Below, piece by piece: positions 53,833 through 64,000 of a DNA stretch of 64,000 bases (its first letter is position 1; every line of letters starts with the position of its first letter). This DNA is from Juglans regia. Lineage: Eukaryota > Streptophyta > Magnoliopsida > Fagales > Juglandaceae. The notes below the pieces were generated by a model. The model was not told the DNA's origin. It did no database searches and worked only from the letters and a program-made list of their open reading frames with translations. The stretch lies in NCBI RefSeq assembly GCF_001411555.2, contig NC_049916.1, forward strand, positions 3,658,001-3,722,000. Reading direction: 5' to 3'. A program made the position numbers and the translations under genes.

Positions 53833-55186
53833 GCAAGATATATCCTACATATTTCAGCACCATGGCTGCTAGCATTGGGGCTGCTTTGGTGGGGCTCTTG
53901 TTGGGAAATACGAGTTTGTTCACGAGCAAGGCTAAAATGTTTCATGGATATTTCCTATTGGCCTCACTTTTGAGCCATCATTCCTAGCAATTGTCAAATC
54001 CTCAAAAGATGAGTTTATGCTCAAGATTTGTTTGCTAGAAATTAATCTCAGGAATTAATTTCACAGTCTAGAATTTCTAACCATGAGAGAATTAATTAGT
54101 TACCCAGTCATCGGATCCAGCAAATGAACCTTATATATAAATATTTCTTCACTTTCATTTCTTTATTATGTTGTAAATTGCAGGTCATATTTGAGAGGAT
54201 GAAGATGGAGAATGAAGAAAGTAGATGAACAGAGGAATTAATTGTTGAACCCACCGGCCCTCCCAGCTACAGCAAGATGTCGACTCTGTAGTTTCAAACA
54301 CAACTAATGCTTCTGCTGTTCCGGCAACGGCTGGTGGCGGCGACTGGTGGAGAATATCAAAGGGGCACAACCGTAGCGTCTGGTGGGTGTGAATCGTGCA
54401 TCTACTGAAGTGAAAATAGGTTTTATGATATTTTGGATAAAGAACTGATGTAGTCATTCTCATGGATTTTTTTTTCTATAATGTTGATGTGTCAGTTAGC
54501 TAATGGGTGTGGCTTTAAGCTCCAAAACAGTCGGTACCACTCCAAAGCGGAACTCCTTTCTTTTATGTTTATCATTTTTTCTTATATTTTATATTTGGTC
54601 TACGTTCTTAAAATAAAAAACAAAAAATGGTCTGCCACACGACACCTCCGGTATGGTCTACTTGGAGCCACATTATTATTATAAATTTTTGCAACAATCT
54701 AAATGTCTAGTTCTCTCTATTTCATTTATTAAAAGAAAAAACATTGTATCATGTTTTTTTTCATATTTTACCGCGCTTGATAATTGGTTGAGATAAAACA
54801 CTTTTGATTTCATAATAAGAAAAATAATATTTATAGTCTTAGAGTGTGTAAGTTCTACACAATTTTAAGATGTAATAATCTCGTATATTCTTTTTTAAAA
54901 AAATAGGTAAATATAGAATTTACATGAAATTTTTATTTTTTTAATAAGATCCTACTTTTTTTGAAGAGAATGCATAGACGGTCTAGAATTGAATGAAATA
55001 TTATTCTTATAATAATCGATATAAATTTATTTCCAAAATAGCACTTTTTTATACTCACCATACTTTGAAACTTTATCCTTGGGTTAAATATAAAAATAGT
55101 CTTTTTATTTTGCATTATAATTAAATTGTTCCAATGTTTTTCAATTAAATTTTATTCTCTTTGCAATTTTAAGAAAAATTGGCTCG
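53833..55186. other. Unassigned region with possible small gene remnants
   Basis: A plus-strand ORF beginning ATGGCTGCTAGCATTGG (53862) encodes MAASIGAALVGLLLGNTSLF, hydrophobic and signal-like. At 54183-54370 the plus strand has ERMKMENEE and, in another frame, DVDSVVSNTTNASAVPATAG. They could be exons of one small gene, but I could not join them convincingly. The rest is AT-rich. Confidence 0.3.
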
Positions 55187-55388
55187 TTTATTTTTACAAC
55201 TCCTCCCAACTCATCTCATCTCATCTAATCATTACAGTTTTCTCAAATTTTTATACAAAATAAAGTAAATAATTCAACTTTTTCAAATCCAAAAATAAAA
55301 ATGATATTAAAAATATATATTCTAACAATATTTTATTCAATTTTTAACTTTAATTTCAACTCATTTCATCTGTAAAAACAAGCGAGTT
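55187..55388 (+). repeat. MITE copy ('TCATCTCATC' family)
   Basis: The terminal repeats GCTCGTTTATTTTTACA and, inverted, CTCGCTTGTTTTTACAG enclose the family core: 'catctcatctaatcattac', 'ttcaactttttcaaatcc', 'aacaatattttattca'. Confidence 0.8.
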
Positions 55389-55414
55389 AGCATTTCCGTT
55401 AGAATTTCACTACT

Positions 55415-55765
55415 AAGGCTGCATTTAGATGTTGAGTTGGGTTAAGCTCTTTATAAATAGTAGTGAGTTGAGATGGTATAGTGAGTTTTGTGGAGTCCAC
55501 CTAAAATGAGTTTAAATGTGTTTGGATGTTAAGATGAGTTTAGATGTATTTATGAAAAGTTGGAAAAAGTTGTAGATCTCAAGTGTAAATAAGTGTTGAA
55601 TTCAAAACAAGTTGTGGGTTTCACGTGTAAGAGAGGTTTTTAGTTGAGATGAGTTTAGTAATTTGATAGTTGTGTGTTTCGTGTTTAGATGTTAGACTTA
55701 ACTTAAAATTAAATTGAATTGAGTTAAACTCAGATGAATTTAACAACTAAATGGAACCTAAACTA
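55415..55765. repeat. Related MITE with 'gagttgagatg' repeats
   Basis: The start 'ggctgcatttagatgttgag' is inverted at the end as 'aggttccatttagttgttaa'. Internal 'gatgagtttag' and 'tgagttga' motifs recur. Noncoding. Confidence 0.55.
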
Positions 55766-57850
55766 TTAAAGACATCGTGTCAACACCAATGACGATAATG
55801 CTAGTATCTTTTGATACGTCGTATTGTGTTGTAGTAGCCAATAGCTTTAGGTACCAAGCAATCTATAATTGTGGGTTCGATCCCTGAAGAGATTGTCTAA
55901 TATTTTTTAAAAACAAATGTGTATCATAATATAAAGAGCAGTTCTACTCACCTGCCGACCTACTTCACATACACCACACATGATGATGTAGCATTTATTT
56001 TTTATTTTTTTTAAACACATGCGTTACTTCCCTTTCTCCCCATGCTTCTCTCTTCTCTTCAGAAACTAACTTCCCTTTGTTCGATGAAACCCACTCCCAA
56101 AATTTATTCATTGAACCACCACAAAATTCATCAAATCTTCCAAACACAAATTTACTTTGAAAAAGGTAAAAAAATACTGAAAAAACAAAAAAAGAAGAAG
56201 AAGAAGAATAACATGGAGGTGTTGTGACCCACTGAATTCTTTCACCAAGGTCAATCTTGAACCTCATCCAAGTGATTTTTTTTCTTTCTTCTGCATTTTT
56301 TTTTTTAATTTCATTAGATTTTGTTTTTTGGTTTATTTTTTATCAACTTATGAATTATAATCTCTGTCTCCATTTTCTATTGCTTATTCATGTTTGAAAG
56401 GCTCTCAGTTTCAAACCGACAACAATGATTATGGGTTTTGAAGTTTAAAACTCCTCCTGTGATAAAAGATAACTATTCAAAGATGAAGAAAAGATTCGAA
56501 GAGTTTGCGAGGTTAGGTAGGTGGTGCTGAAGGTGGCAAAGGAGTTAGGCAAAGCGAAGCCATATCCTAGGCATATGCTAGTGGCCGTTTATCTCCATGG
56601 TTCTTGTTTCGAAGAGAGCAAAACAAATGACAGGAATTTTCTTTTTTATATCATTGAGAATCTGCAAACGAAAGAACAAGGGGGAGAGAGAGAGAATGAG
56701 AGTTGTTGTGTTTTGTAAAATGGGGGGAGAGGGAAGAAAGAGAGAACACGAGGGGGAAAAGGGATTCGACTACTGGACCAGATTTGCCATATCATTAAGT
56801 GTGTGGTGTGTGATCCCCAAACCGTCTTACGAATAGAATTTTTCTATAATAAAACATTGAAAACTTTTAAAATAACACAAAAAATAAAAAGTAATAAGTT
56901 AAAGGAAAAAATTTAAAGAAGAGTGTGTATATATATCTACTCTATTATAATAAGTGATTATCTAACTGTAAATAATAACTTTTGTTGTTTTTCTGTTAAG
57001 TCCTGTTTTATCAAAAAACCCTTAAAATCTTTGATCATTTGAAGTGTAACTCCCTTGTAGAATTTAATAAATGATCATGTTTTACCCAAAAGTCCTTAAG
57101 ACTCTTGACCATTTGACATGTAGTTCACTTGTAAAATTTAATGAATGATCATGTTTTACCAAAAGACTCTTAATAGCCTCGTGATTAGATACTTTGCTGA
57201 AGTTTAGATTTTTTTTTTTTAATTTTGATTTTTTGTCTTTATTTAACATTGTATTTTCTTTTCCTAGACAAATAAACTAATGACTTTTTCACTTTTTTTA
57301 TTTAAATCATTATATCATGTGCATCTCGAGCCTAACGCACCCAGGGCCGTTCCCGTGTGTGTGTGTGTGTGAAAGTGATGAAAATGAAATAAAACTTAAA
57401 ATATAAAATACAAAATACATCTAAAAATTATGAAGTAGAAATAAAACGCGCATGCTATATTTGGTTATGAAAAATGTTGAGAATATTTGAGAAATATTTT
57501 TAGATTGGATTTTGGGAAAATAAGATAAAAAGATTTGAATAATTTTCTTTAAAAAATTATTATATTGGAATTTGTAGAATAAATAAGTAGAGTTAAAAAG
57601 TTGTTTTAATATAAGTTTTAAGAGTATTCTCATATTGGACTTTGTAAAAATTATGCTAATTTTTATGCCTGAGGAATAATAGAATAATGACTAGACGAAA
57701 AGTTTGAAATATAATATTTCTTTTGGCATTTAAATATGCTTTATTTGATTTAAAAAAATAAAAATCCTCTCCAATCAAACATGACTATAGATAAGTTAAA
57801 GTAAAAAGTTTAAAATAAGCTATTTAAAAAACACAAAGAACGAGAATTAA
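55766..57850. other. Noncoding stretch with degenerate repeats
   Basis: 55937-56845 may be one element: 'agttctactcacc..cacaccacaca' on the left resembles the inverted right end 'aattctattcgt..cacaccacacac'. 57003-57165 holds two ~80-bp tandem copies around 'gatcatgttttacc' and 'aatttaat(a/g)aatgatca'. A (GT)n tract lies at about 57353-57371. No gene supported. Confidence 0.4.
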
Positions 57851-58062
57851 GGTCATGTTTGGATACAATAAGTGTTTTATTTAGTTTTATCTTATCATTA
57901 CAATCTTTTCAAATTCTCATACAAAATATAATAAATAATTCGACTTTTTTATATCCCAAAATAATAATATTATTAAAAAATAATATTCTAACAATATTTT
58001 ATTCAACTTTCAAATTTTATCTCAATTCATCTCATCTCAACTCAGTATCTAAACCGCACCTA
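57851..58062 (+). repeat. MITE copy ('TCATCTCATC' family)
   Basis: The start GGTCATGTTTGGATACAA is mirrored by the inverted end AGGTGCGGTTTAGATACTGA. The core shares 'aaatataataaataattcg', 'aacaatattttattcaac' and 'tcatctcatctcaactca'. Confidence 0.8.
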
Positions 58063-58404
58063 AAAAATTATATAAAAAACTGTCAAATCCAAAAGTTTTA
58101 TCCAGGGATGATCAGCGCAACCATTTCATAGACTGTGTTCGGTAAGTGAAGTGATATCATATTATTTTATTATTATTCACAAACTATTTACTATTTTTTC
58201 ACTATTATTCACAAATCATCTAAGATTATTTCAGATCCATACGTAACCATAGTCTATCGACAATGATAATGCTGGGTCGACCGTGCCGACAGTCCCATGA
58301 TCTTTGAATAATTTTATGGTTTTTAATTTGTATTTAAGCGATGTTAGTTTAATATTAAAATAATTGTATTTAAAGAATTTTACTCTACACACAATTCATG
58401 TGGT

Positions 58405-58534
58405 ATAATTTAATGTTACTTATATTCTATATCTTAAATAGTTGGTTAGTTTATTGCTTTCTAGACATCATAATTTAATGTTACTTATATTCTATATGTT
58501 AAATAGTTGGTTAGTTTATTGGTTTCTAGACATT
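58405..58534 (+). repeat. 65-bp tandem duplication
   Basis: Two consecutive copies (58405-58469, 58470-58534) of a unit starting ATAATTTAATGTTACTTA and containing AAATAGTTGGTTAGTTTATT differ at very few positions. Confidence 0.85.
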
Positions 58535-58905
58535 AATATTTAGATATATTTTGTTTTGAAGTTTTATTTTACATTTATAAGCTTTTGACCTTTTATTCTT
58601 GTTTAATATTTTAATATGTTAACTTTTAAAATTTTCTACTTTTTTATCATATTTTTATGTTATTTTAAATTTTTTTATGTTTAATAAATATAATTAATAT
58701 GCAAAATGTCAACTGAATTAACATGTTAGAGAGAGGCTAGGAGCCGGACCCGGTGTGTAGAGGAGATTTACACCCTCCAATAGTCTAATGGCCTTGTGGC
58801 ACATCAAAAAAGTGAAAGAATAGAACCGGGTACCCAAATCCCCCCCTCGTTCTCTCTGTTTCTCCCAACTCTCTCTCTCTCTCAAGCACTAGAGTTTTAC
58901 TTATC

Positions 58906-59116
58906 GGTCTCGTTTGTTTTCATAATTTCTTTCAACTCATCTCATCTTATCATTACAACTTTCTCAAATTTTCATACAAAATAAAATAAACAATTCAATT
59001 TTTTCAAATCTCAAAATAAAAATAATATTAAAAAAATATATTATAACAATATTTTATTCAACTTTTAACTTTAATATAAACTCATCTCACTTCATTTGCA
59101 AAAACAAGTGAGGCTC
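58906..59116 (+). repeat. MITE copy ('TCATCTCATC' family), next to the Copia LTR
   Basis: The start GTCTCGTTTGTTTTCATAA pairs with the inverted end GCCTCACTTGTTTTTGCAAA. The core is as in the other copies. It ends only a few bases before the target site of the Copia element. Confidence 0.8.
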
Positions 59117-59125
59117 ATCAAGAAT

Positions 59126-59387
59126 TGTTATAGAAAAATGTTTATGTATTCTCATTAATTCCAAATGTATTACAAGAGGTCTTTTATAGTGAGATGCTAA
59201 AATGAATGTACAAAGAATATTCTGTGGACTAATGGTTCATGGTTTGTTACAAATGCAGAGGTGCAACTCATGCACACAGCAGCTAATAGCTTTTGGATGA
59301 ATAACTCGTTACGAGACTATGCTTGGTTCACTTGGTTGTGAGGACTGTGATGGTGCAGTTGTTCTAGAAGAAATATTTTCCTTAACA
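59126..59387 (-). repeat. Copia 3' LTR (left end)
   Basis: A 262-bp repeat TGTTATAGAAAAATG...TTCCTTAACA matching 63663-63923 with scattered differences. For the minus-strand element this is the downstream LTR. Confidence 0.9.
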
Positions 59388-60231
59388 TTTCCTATCAAAT
59401 CAAGTGACAATGATTGAATACGAAGACTTGAACACAGATGAGTGAAACGAGCTGCCGAGAGAGGTTTGGTTAGGATGTCGGTGAGCTGATCTTTTCCAGA
59501 AATAAAGGAGACATTCAATGACTTGTTGAGGACCCGATCACGAACAAAGTGAAAGTCAATTTCGACATGCTTTGTTCTAGTATAGAAAATGGGACTTGAT
59601 GACAAATAAGTTGCTCCTACATTATCACAGTAGAGTAGAGGTGCACGGGTGAACACTACTCCAAGGTCTCTACAGAGATGTTGCAGCCAGATTACCTCAG
59701 CATTGGTATTGACTACGGCTTTAACCTCAGCTTCGGTTGATGAATGTGCTATTGTAGGTTGTTTCTTTGAAGACCATGAGATCAAGTTGTAGCCGAGGAA
59801 AATGCAGTAGCCACTAGTTGATCTTCGATTGTCGAGGCATCCAGCCCAATCGGCTTCGAAAAAGGCAATGAGACTTGAATTAGGAGATGGAGAGAGTTGA
59901 AGACCAACGTGAGAAGTATTTTTAAGGTATCAAGATGCATTTGACGGTTGCCAATGGGGAATTCGCAGGACATGCATAAATTGGCATACCTTGCTAACAA
60001 CAAATGCAAGGTCAGGTCTAATGAAGGAGAGGTACCGGAGTGAGCCAACGAAGTTGTGATATAGTGTGGGATCCTCAAATAAGTTGCCATTGAAGGCACT
60101 GAGTTTCTCGAATGTGGCCATTGGGGACTTAACTGGCTTGGCAAGTAACATGTTAGTTTTGTGCAACAAATCAATGATGTATTTCTACTGTGTGAGTAGC
60201 AGACCGTTGGAAGTGTAGGTCGCTTCGACAC
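59309..60231 (-). pseudogene. Copia RNase H region
   Basis: Minus-strand pieces give SLRYLSFIRPDLAFVVSKV and FMHVLRIPHW (60169-59930), a shifted LDASTIEDQL-type segment, then ISWSSKKQPTIAHSSTEAEV and TKHVEIDFHFVRDRVLNKSL, ending LTDILTKPLSAARFTHLCS. The order and motifs are those of the Copia RNase H. Two frame breaks. Confidence 0.85.
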
Positions 60232-60299
60232 CCAAGAAAAAATTTAACTTGTCGAGATCAGTTATGGGAAAGTTAGTGTGTAGAGTCGAGATAAGATCT

Positions 60300-60990
60300 T
60301 GAATGGCTTACTGTGAGGAACTTGTAACTAACTGATCATCAACATAAACTAAGACAAAGATAGTAATTGTTCTAGTAGTGCGTAAAAATAGTGATGGATT
60401 AGTTGTTGAAATGACAAAGCTGAGATCAGTTAGACGACAACTGAGGTGCAAATACCACGCACGAGGGGACTGGCGAAGGCCATATATGACCTTGTTCAAC
60501 CTGCAAAAATGAGAAGGAAATTGTGGGTGTGAAAAACCAAGGGGTTGGGACATGAACATTGTCTCGTGCAAGGGGCCATGCAGAAAAGTGTTTTGGACAT
60601 CATATTGTCGAGGGACCCATCCTTGAGAAATGTCCAATGCAAGTACAAGATGAATCATTGTGGCCTTGACTACTGGACTAAAAATCTCATCGAAATTGAT
60701 ACTGGATTGTTGAAGAAATCCTTTAGCAACTAAACGAGCCTTCCGTCACTCAATAGTCCCATCGGCAAGCTGTTTGGTGAGAAACACCCACTTGCATGCC
60801 ACAATATTAGATGTTTGAGCGGCTTAAACTAATGTCCAGGTGTTGTTGGCAGGCATTAAACTCTTTTGACATGGCTTCACACCATTTTACATATTGTTGT
60901 ACAGTGGAAAAGCATGAAGGGGCTTCGGGTATGGTTGTTTTGTTATTAAGAAATGCTTGGGGAGGTGGCTAGCGGATGGTCTCGTCAGTG
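60300..60990 (-). pseudogene. Copia reverse transcriptase
   Basis: LALDISQGWVPRQYDVQNTF, LHGPLHETMFMSQPLGF, LNKVIYGLRQSPRAWYLHL and FVLVYVDDQLVTSSSQ (catalytic YVDD intact) at 60658-60308. Upstream, frame-broken pieces correspond to the start of the RT domain. Stop after SSSQ. Confidence 0.85.
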
Positions 60991-60999
60991 AACTGCCGA

Positions 61000-62473
61000 G
61001 GATGACTGGAAGTAGCCTGCGATCTAGTTTCCATTGAATTTATATGATGTTGAGCAACCATGGGAGAAAAGCTTTGTGTAGGTGGTGATGAAATAGTGCA
61101 GGTGGAAGGATGGGGGCCCAAAATTGAGGGAGACGAAGATGATGTTGATGAGTGTGGGTTGAGGTTAAAAAGAGGTAATGCAACATGGGTGGGTTGAGCA
61201 GTGGGCTTGGGCTTGGGAATGTTAGCAAATGGGTAAGAATTTTTATTGAATTGTACGTCTTTGGAATATAGATACGGCCCATTGGAATGTGATAGCAAAC
61301 ATAGCTTATGTGAAGAAGACTAAGGCCCAAAAAGACACTAGAAGCAACATGTTATGCGAACTTGTGATGATTATAAGGACTTGTGAGAGGCCAACATTCT
61401 GAACCAAAGGTGCGCAAGGATTTATAGTCAGGGTGTTTTTGGTGAAAAAGGAGAAAATGAGATGAATTATTTAGAGATGAAGTAGGTAACATGTTAATTA
61501 AATAAACTACATGAAGAAAGGCATAGGACTAGAATTTCAAAAGAACTGACGCATGAGAAAGAAGAGCTAATCCCGTATCGACAATATAACGATGTTTTCT
61601 TTCAATTATACCGTTTTGATTGTGGGTATGGGGACATGACGATGGATAATACCATTAGTTGCTAGATAATTTGAGAAAGGCCGAAACTCGTCTCCCCAAT
61701 CCGATTGGAATTGTTTAATGTTAGTGTTAAATTGGAGTTCAACATGTGCTTTAAACTTAATAAAAATATCAAAAGCTTGAGATATGGATTTTAAGGGGAA
61801 AAGCCATATAAATTGAGATAAATCATCGACAAATGAATTATGGTATTGATAACTATCATTTGATACATGAGGAGATGACCCCCAAAGGTCTGAAAAAAAT
61901 TAAATCGAAAGGTGCAACAGATTTATGTGGTCGTGTGTGAGCTGGACGCTTATGTGACTTTGCTTGGGCACATGCATTACAGATGGAAGACGATTGAGAA
62001 TGATCATATGGCAAACCATGTTGTTGTAGAATAGAGCGAACAAGTTTCATGGAGGGATGGCCAAGTCGAGAATGCCATTGTGGAACCGAGGAGATGGTGC
62101 TGGTCAGTGCAGAGGGATGGACATATGATGGTGAGAAGGAGTACAGACCGTTATTTGTGATCCCACAGAGTAGAGGTTTCCCTGACTTACAATCCTTAAC
62201 ACAAAATGAATTAGAGAAAAATGCAAAAAAGACGTTATTATCAATGCAAAATTGGCAGACAAAGATAAGATTTTTCTGGAAAGAAGGAACAAAAAGCAAT
62301 TTATTGAGAAGAAATGTTGAGGTGGGAGAGGAGAGGGAGGCTGAACTAGAATTGGAGATGGGAATAACAGTTCCATCACCAACACGTAGTTGATCCTCTC
62401 CATGGTATTTGACAGATTGCAAATTCAACTTGGCCAGATCATTTGTGATGTGATTAGTGGCAGCAGTGTTCAA
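61000..62473 (-). pseudogene. Copia protease-end, pre-integrase and integrase
   Basis: 62473-61856 encodes AATNHITNDLAKLNLQS, then SNSSSASLSSPTSTFLLNKL and the GAG-pre-integrase core WHSRLGHPSMKLVRSIL with CNACAQAKSHKRPAH, i.e. the HH-CC zinc finger of integrase. The catalytic core to the left is in several frames with stops. 61298-60969 is a Pro/Ser-rich linker. Confidence 0.8.
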
Positions 62474-62479
62474 GTACTA

Positions 62480-63633
62480 GGTTGCATCTAAGGGGTAATT
62501 GGACAAGTTTTTAGTTGTAGGTGGTGCAGCAGTATATGCTTGATTAAAACGATAGAGGCAGGTAAGGGCCGAGTGACCTCGGCGATTGCAAACTTGACAT
62601 ATCAGCGGAGGGTCAGTATTAGATGAAGAACTAGGTCCGTGATTACCTGAGAAACCACCACGACCACGATTAGGAGTGTATCAGCCTCCACCACCACCAC
62701 GTCCATGATAAGGATTGCGAACAGGAAATGGGCCTCGACCATGCTCAGCAGAGGTGGGTTTAGTTGTGAAATTCGCAGAAACATCAGCAGGAAAGAGACT
62801 TGTTTCAGAGTGATGAAGCAGTCTAGCTTCATGAGCTAGCAAGTGGCCAAGTAATTCTTTAGGAGCAATATGGTCAAGACGTGTTGCAACGGATGAGACA
62901 GGAGCATCATAGTCAAGTCCTAGTCCAACAAGCAAATAAGTAACAAACTTAGTAGGTATAAAAGGTCGCCCAGCTGCTGCCATGGTGTATGCTAAATTTT
63001 TGGCACGACGAAAATAGATGGAAATGGAATCAGCTCCTTTCTTTAGCGAAGCAAGCTAGAGCTGAGTTTGAATTAATCGTGCTTAGGAAACAAAGGCATA
63101 GGTGGATTCAAGAGAAATCCATACGACATGAGCAGAAGTGTAACTGATAACTTTGGCAATCAAAGGTTCCGAGAGAGAGGAAATTATTGCAGGGGCAGGT
63201 TGGTTTGGGGCACAAGACAAAATATAAAATTCTCATCTCATCTCATTTCATCATTACATATTTTTCAAATCTCTATATAAAATATAATAAACAATTCAAC
63301 TTTTTCAAATCCCAAAATAATAATAATATTAAAATATAATATTTTAAACTTTCAAATAAAACACAAAATTCTCATCTCACCTCCCAAACCTGTCTCGTTG
63401 GTCTTGTTGGATCTAGAGATCATATTATGGATTTGGACAAGAATCATCAAGAAGAGGTTTAGGTTCTGGGCAAGAGCCATCTACATATTTGTAGAGTTAT
63501 TAGCCACATAGATAGGGAACAAGCTAGACCTTCCATAGGAGATAGTTCTTGGATGTGAGTTTTACAGAGATGGTGTGGGAAAGATCTGGGATGGATAGGG
63601 TGGGAGAAGAATGAGTTGGAGAAGAAGCCATGG
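62480..63633 (-). pseudogene. Copia gag, interrupted by a MITE
   Basis: It starts at the ATG near 63633 (MASSPTHSSPTLSIPDLSHT, then VKLTSKNYLLWKV-stop). The MITE at 63222-63390 follows. The distal part (62983-62540) has IPTKFVTYLLVGLGLDYD, LAHEARLLHHSETSL, a Gly/Arg-rich stretch and the zinc knuckle CQVCNRRGHSALTC. Several stops. Confidence 0.8.
63222..63390 (+). repeat. MITE copy inserted in Copia gag
   Basis: The core ('tctcatctcatttcatcattac', 'ttcaactttttcaaatccc', AATAATAATATT) matches the family at 58906-59116. Gag homology breaks at both borders, so insertion followed the Copia. The ends are less clear than in other copies. Confidence 0.75.
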
Positions 63634-63662
63634 ATGCTAGTCCTGTGTGGCACTAGATACCA

Positions 63663-63923
63663 TGTTATAGAAAAATGTTTCTATATTCCCATTAATTCCC
63701 AATGTATTACATAGGTATTTTATAGTGAGATGCTAAAACGAAAGTACAAAGAATATTCTATGGACTAATGGTTTTTGGTTTGTTACAAATTCAAAGGTGC
63801 AGCTCATGCATCTAGCAGCTGGCAACTTTTGGAAGAATAATTTGTTATGGAACTGTGCTTGGTTCACTTGACTGTGAGGATTGTGATAGTGCAGTTGTTC
63901 TAAAAGGAATATTTTCCTTAACA
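63663..63923 (-). repeat. Copia 5' LTR (right end)
   Basis: A 261-bp repeat with the same ends (TGTTATAG...CTTAACA) as 59126-59387. Adjacent to the primer-binding site, so upstream LTR of the minus-strand element. Confidence 0.9.
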
Positions 63924-64000
63924 ATAATAACTTCAAACATGATGGGGTGTGAATAGGAGATTTACACCCTTCACTGAACTTGTGACACATCATGATTTGA

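Larger units (their letters stand above)
59126..63923 (-). mobile_element. Copia retrotransposon, nearly complete but decayed
   Basis: The ~4.8-kb element has two ~260-bp LTRs. A primer-binding site next to the right LTR reads TGGTATCTAGTGCC on the minus strand, close to the initiator-tRNA(Met)-complementary TGGTATCAGAGC. The domain order is gag, integrase, RT, RNase H, as in Copia. The flanks AGAAT (59121-59125) and ATAAT (63924-63928) agree at 4/5. Short LTRs and motif wording suggest an Ale/Retrofit-like lineage (inference). Stops in every domain prevent activity. Confidence 0.85.

Noticed and set aside
56930..57375. Helitron
   Set aside because: The start 'tctactctattataataag' and a G/C-rich end near 57345 are suggestive, but no CTRR terminus or defined hairpin could be placed.
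1..64000. CRISPR arrays, bacterial operons, rRNA genes, organelle inserts
   Set aside because: None seen; tandem repeats found are retrotransposon or satellite-like, and all genes have plant intron structure.

Overview
This window is repeat-dense nuclear DNA from a woody eudicot. Introns, canonical GT/AG splice sites, telo-box leaders, L1-type LINEs, tRNA-derived SINEs, Tat-type Ty3/gypsy and Copia elements, hAT and Mutator-like DNA transposons and many MITEs all point to a plant. From general familiarity with such repeats I suspect Fagales, perhaps the walnut/hickory family, but no marker gene here proves it.

Two ordinary host genes can be supported, both on the minus strand. (1) The first exon of a large PHD-finger chromatin-reader gene lies at 9719-10955. 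Its exon ends inside the extended PHD domain at a GTATGT donor, and no later exon was recognised in the 9.7 kb to its left. (2) A complete five-coding-exon gene at 42421-51298 (616 aa when spliced) resembles the vasculin/GPBP1 family. It is interrupted by a 6.4-kb third intron filled with a LINE and with a SINE that is itself split by a hAT element.

Layout. 1-9.7 kb: LINE fragments in both orientations, SINEs and one GC-rich hAT element. 9.7-11.4 kb: the PHD exon and its leader. 11.8-21.5 kb: a probable old Mutator-like element. A FAR1/MURA-like pseudogene runs leftward from its right end. Behind it lie exons of a GEN1-type XPG/Rad2 nuclease, in the same orientation, with intact splice sites but a premature stop. 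A GRF zinc-finger scrap lies near the other end, and the two ends look like diverged inverted repeats. 21.9-22.9 kb: part of a second FAR1-like copy, broken by a noncoding LTR-type sequence (22.9-24.8 kb). 24.8-35.5 kb: a degenerate Tat-lineage gypsy element with gag, protease, RT, RNase H, a second RNase H, integrase, an A-B-A' higher-order tandem array and an antisense coiled-coil ORF. Nested in it is a hAT element (31703-33125), which in turn contains a solo LTR (32292-32769). 35.5-42.4 kb: AT-rich DNA with a SINE, a clean solo LTR (36635-37217), MITEs and a small hAT-like element. 42.4-52.3 kb: the vasculin-like gene. 52.3-59.1 kb: MITEs, a hAT element inserted in an LEA-like scrap, and unidentified AT-rich DNA. 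59.1-63.9 kb: an almost full-length but decayed Copia element on the minus strand, with 260-bp LTRs and a MITE inside gag.

The most interesting candidate is the 11.8-21.5 kb segment: a transposase relative and fragments of a DNA-junction nuclease gene, introns included, between two inverted-repeat-like ends. The coding parts are damaged, so it is a fossil gene capture rather than a working system.
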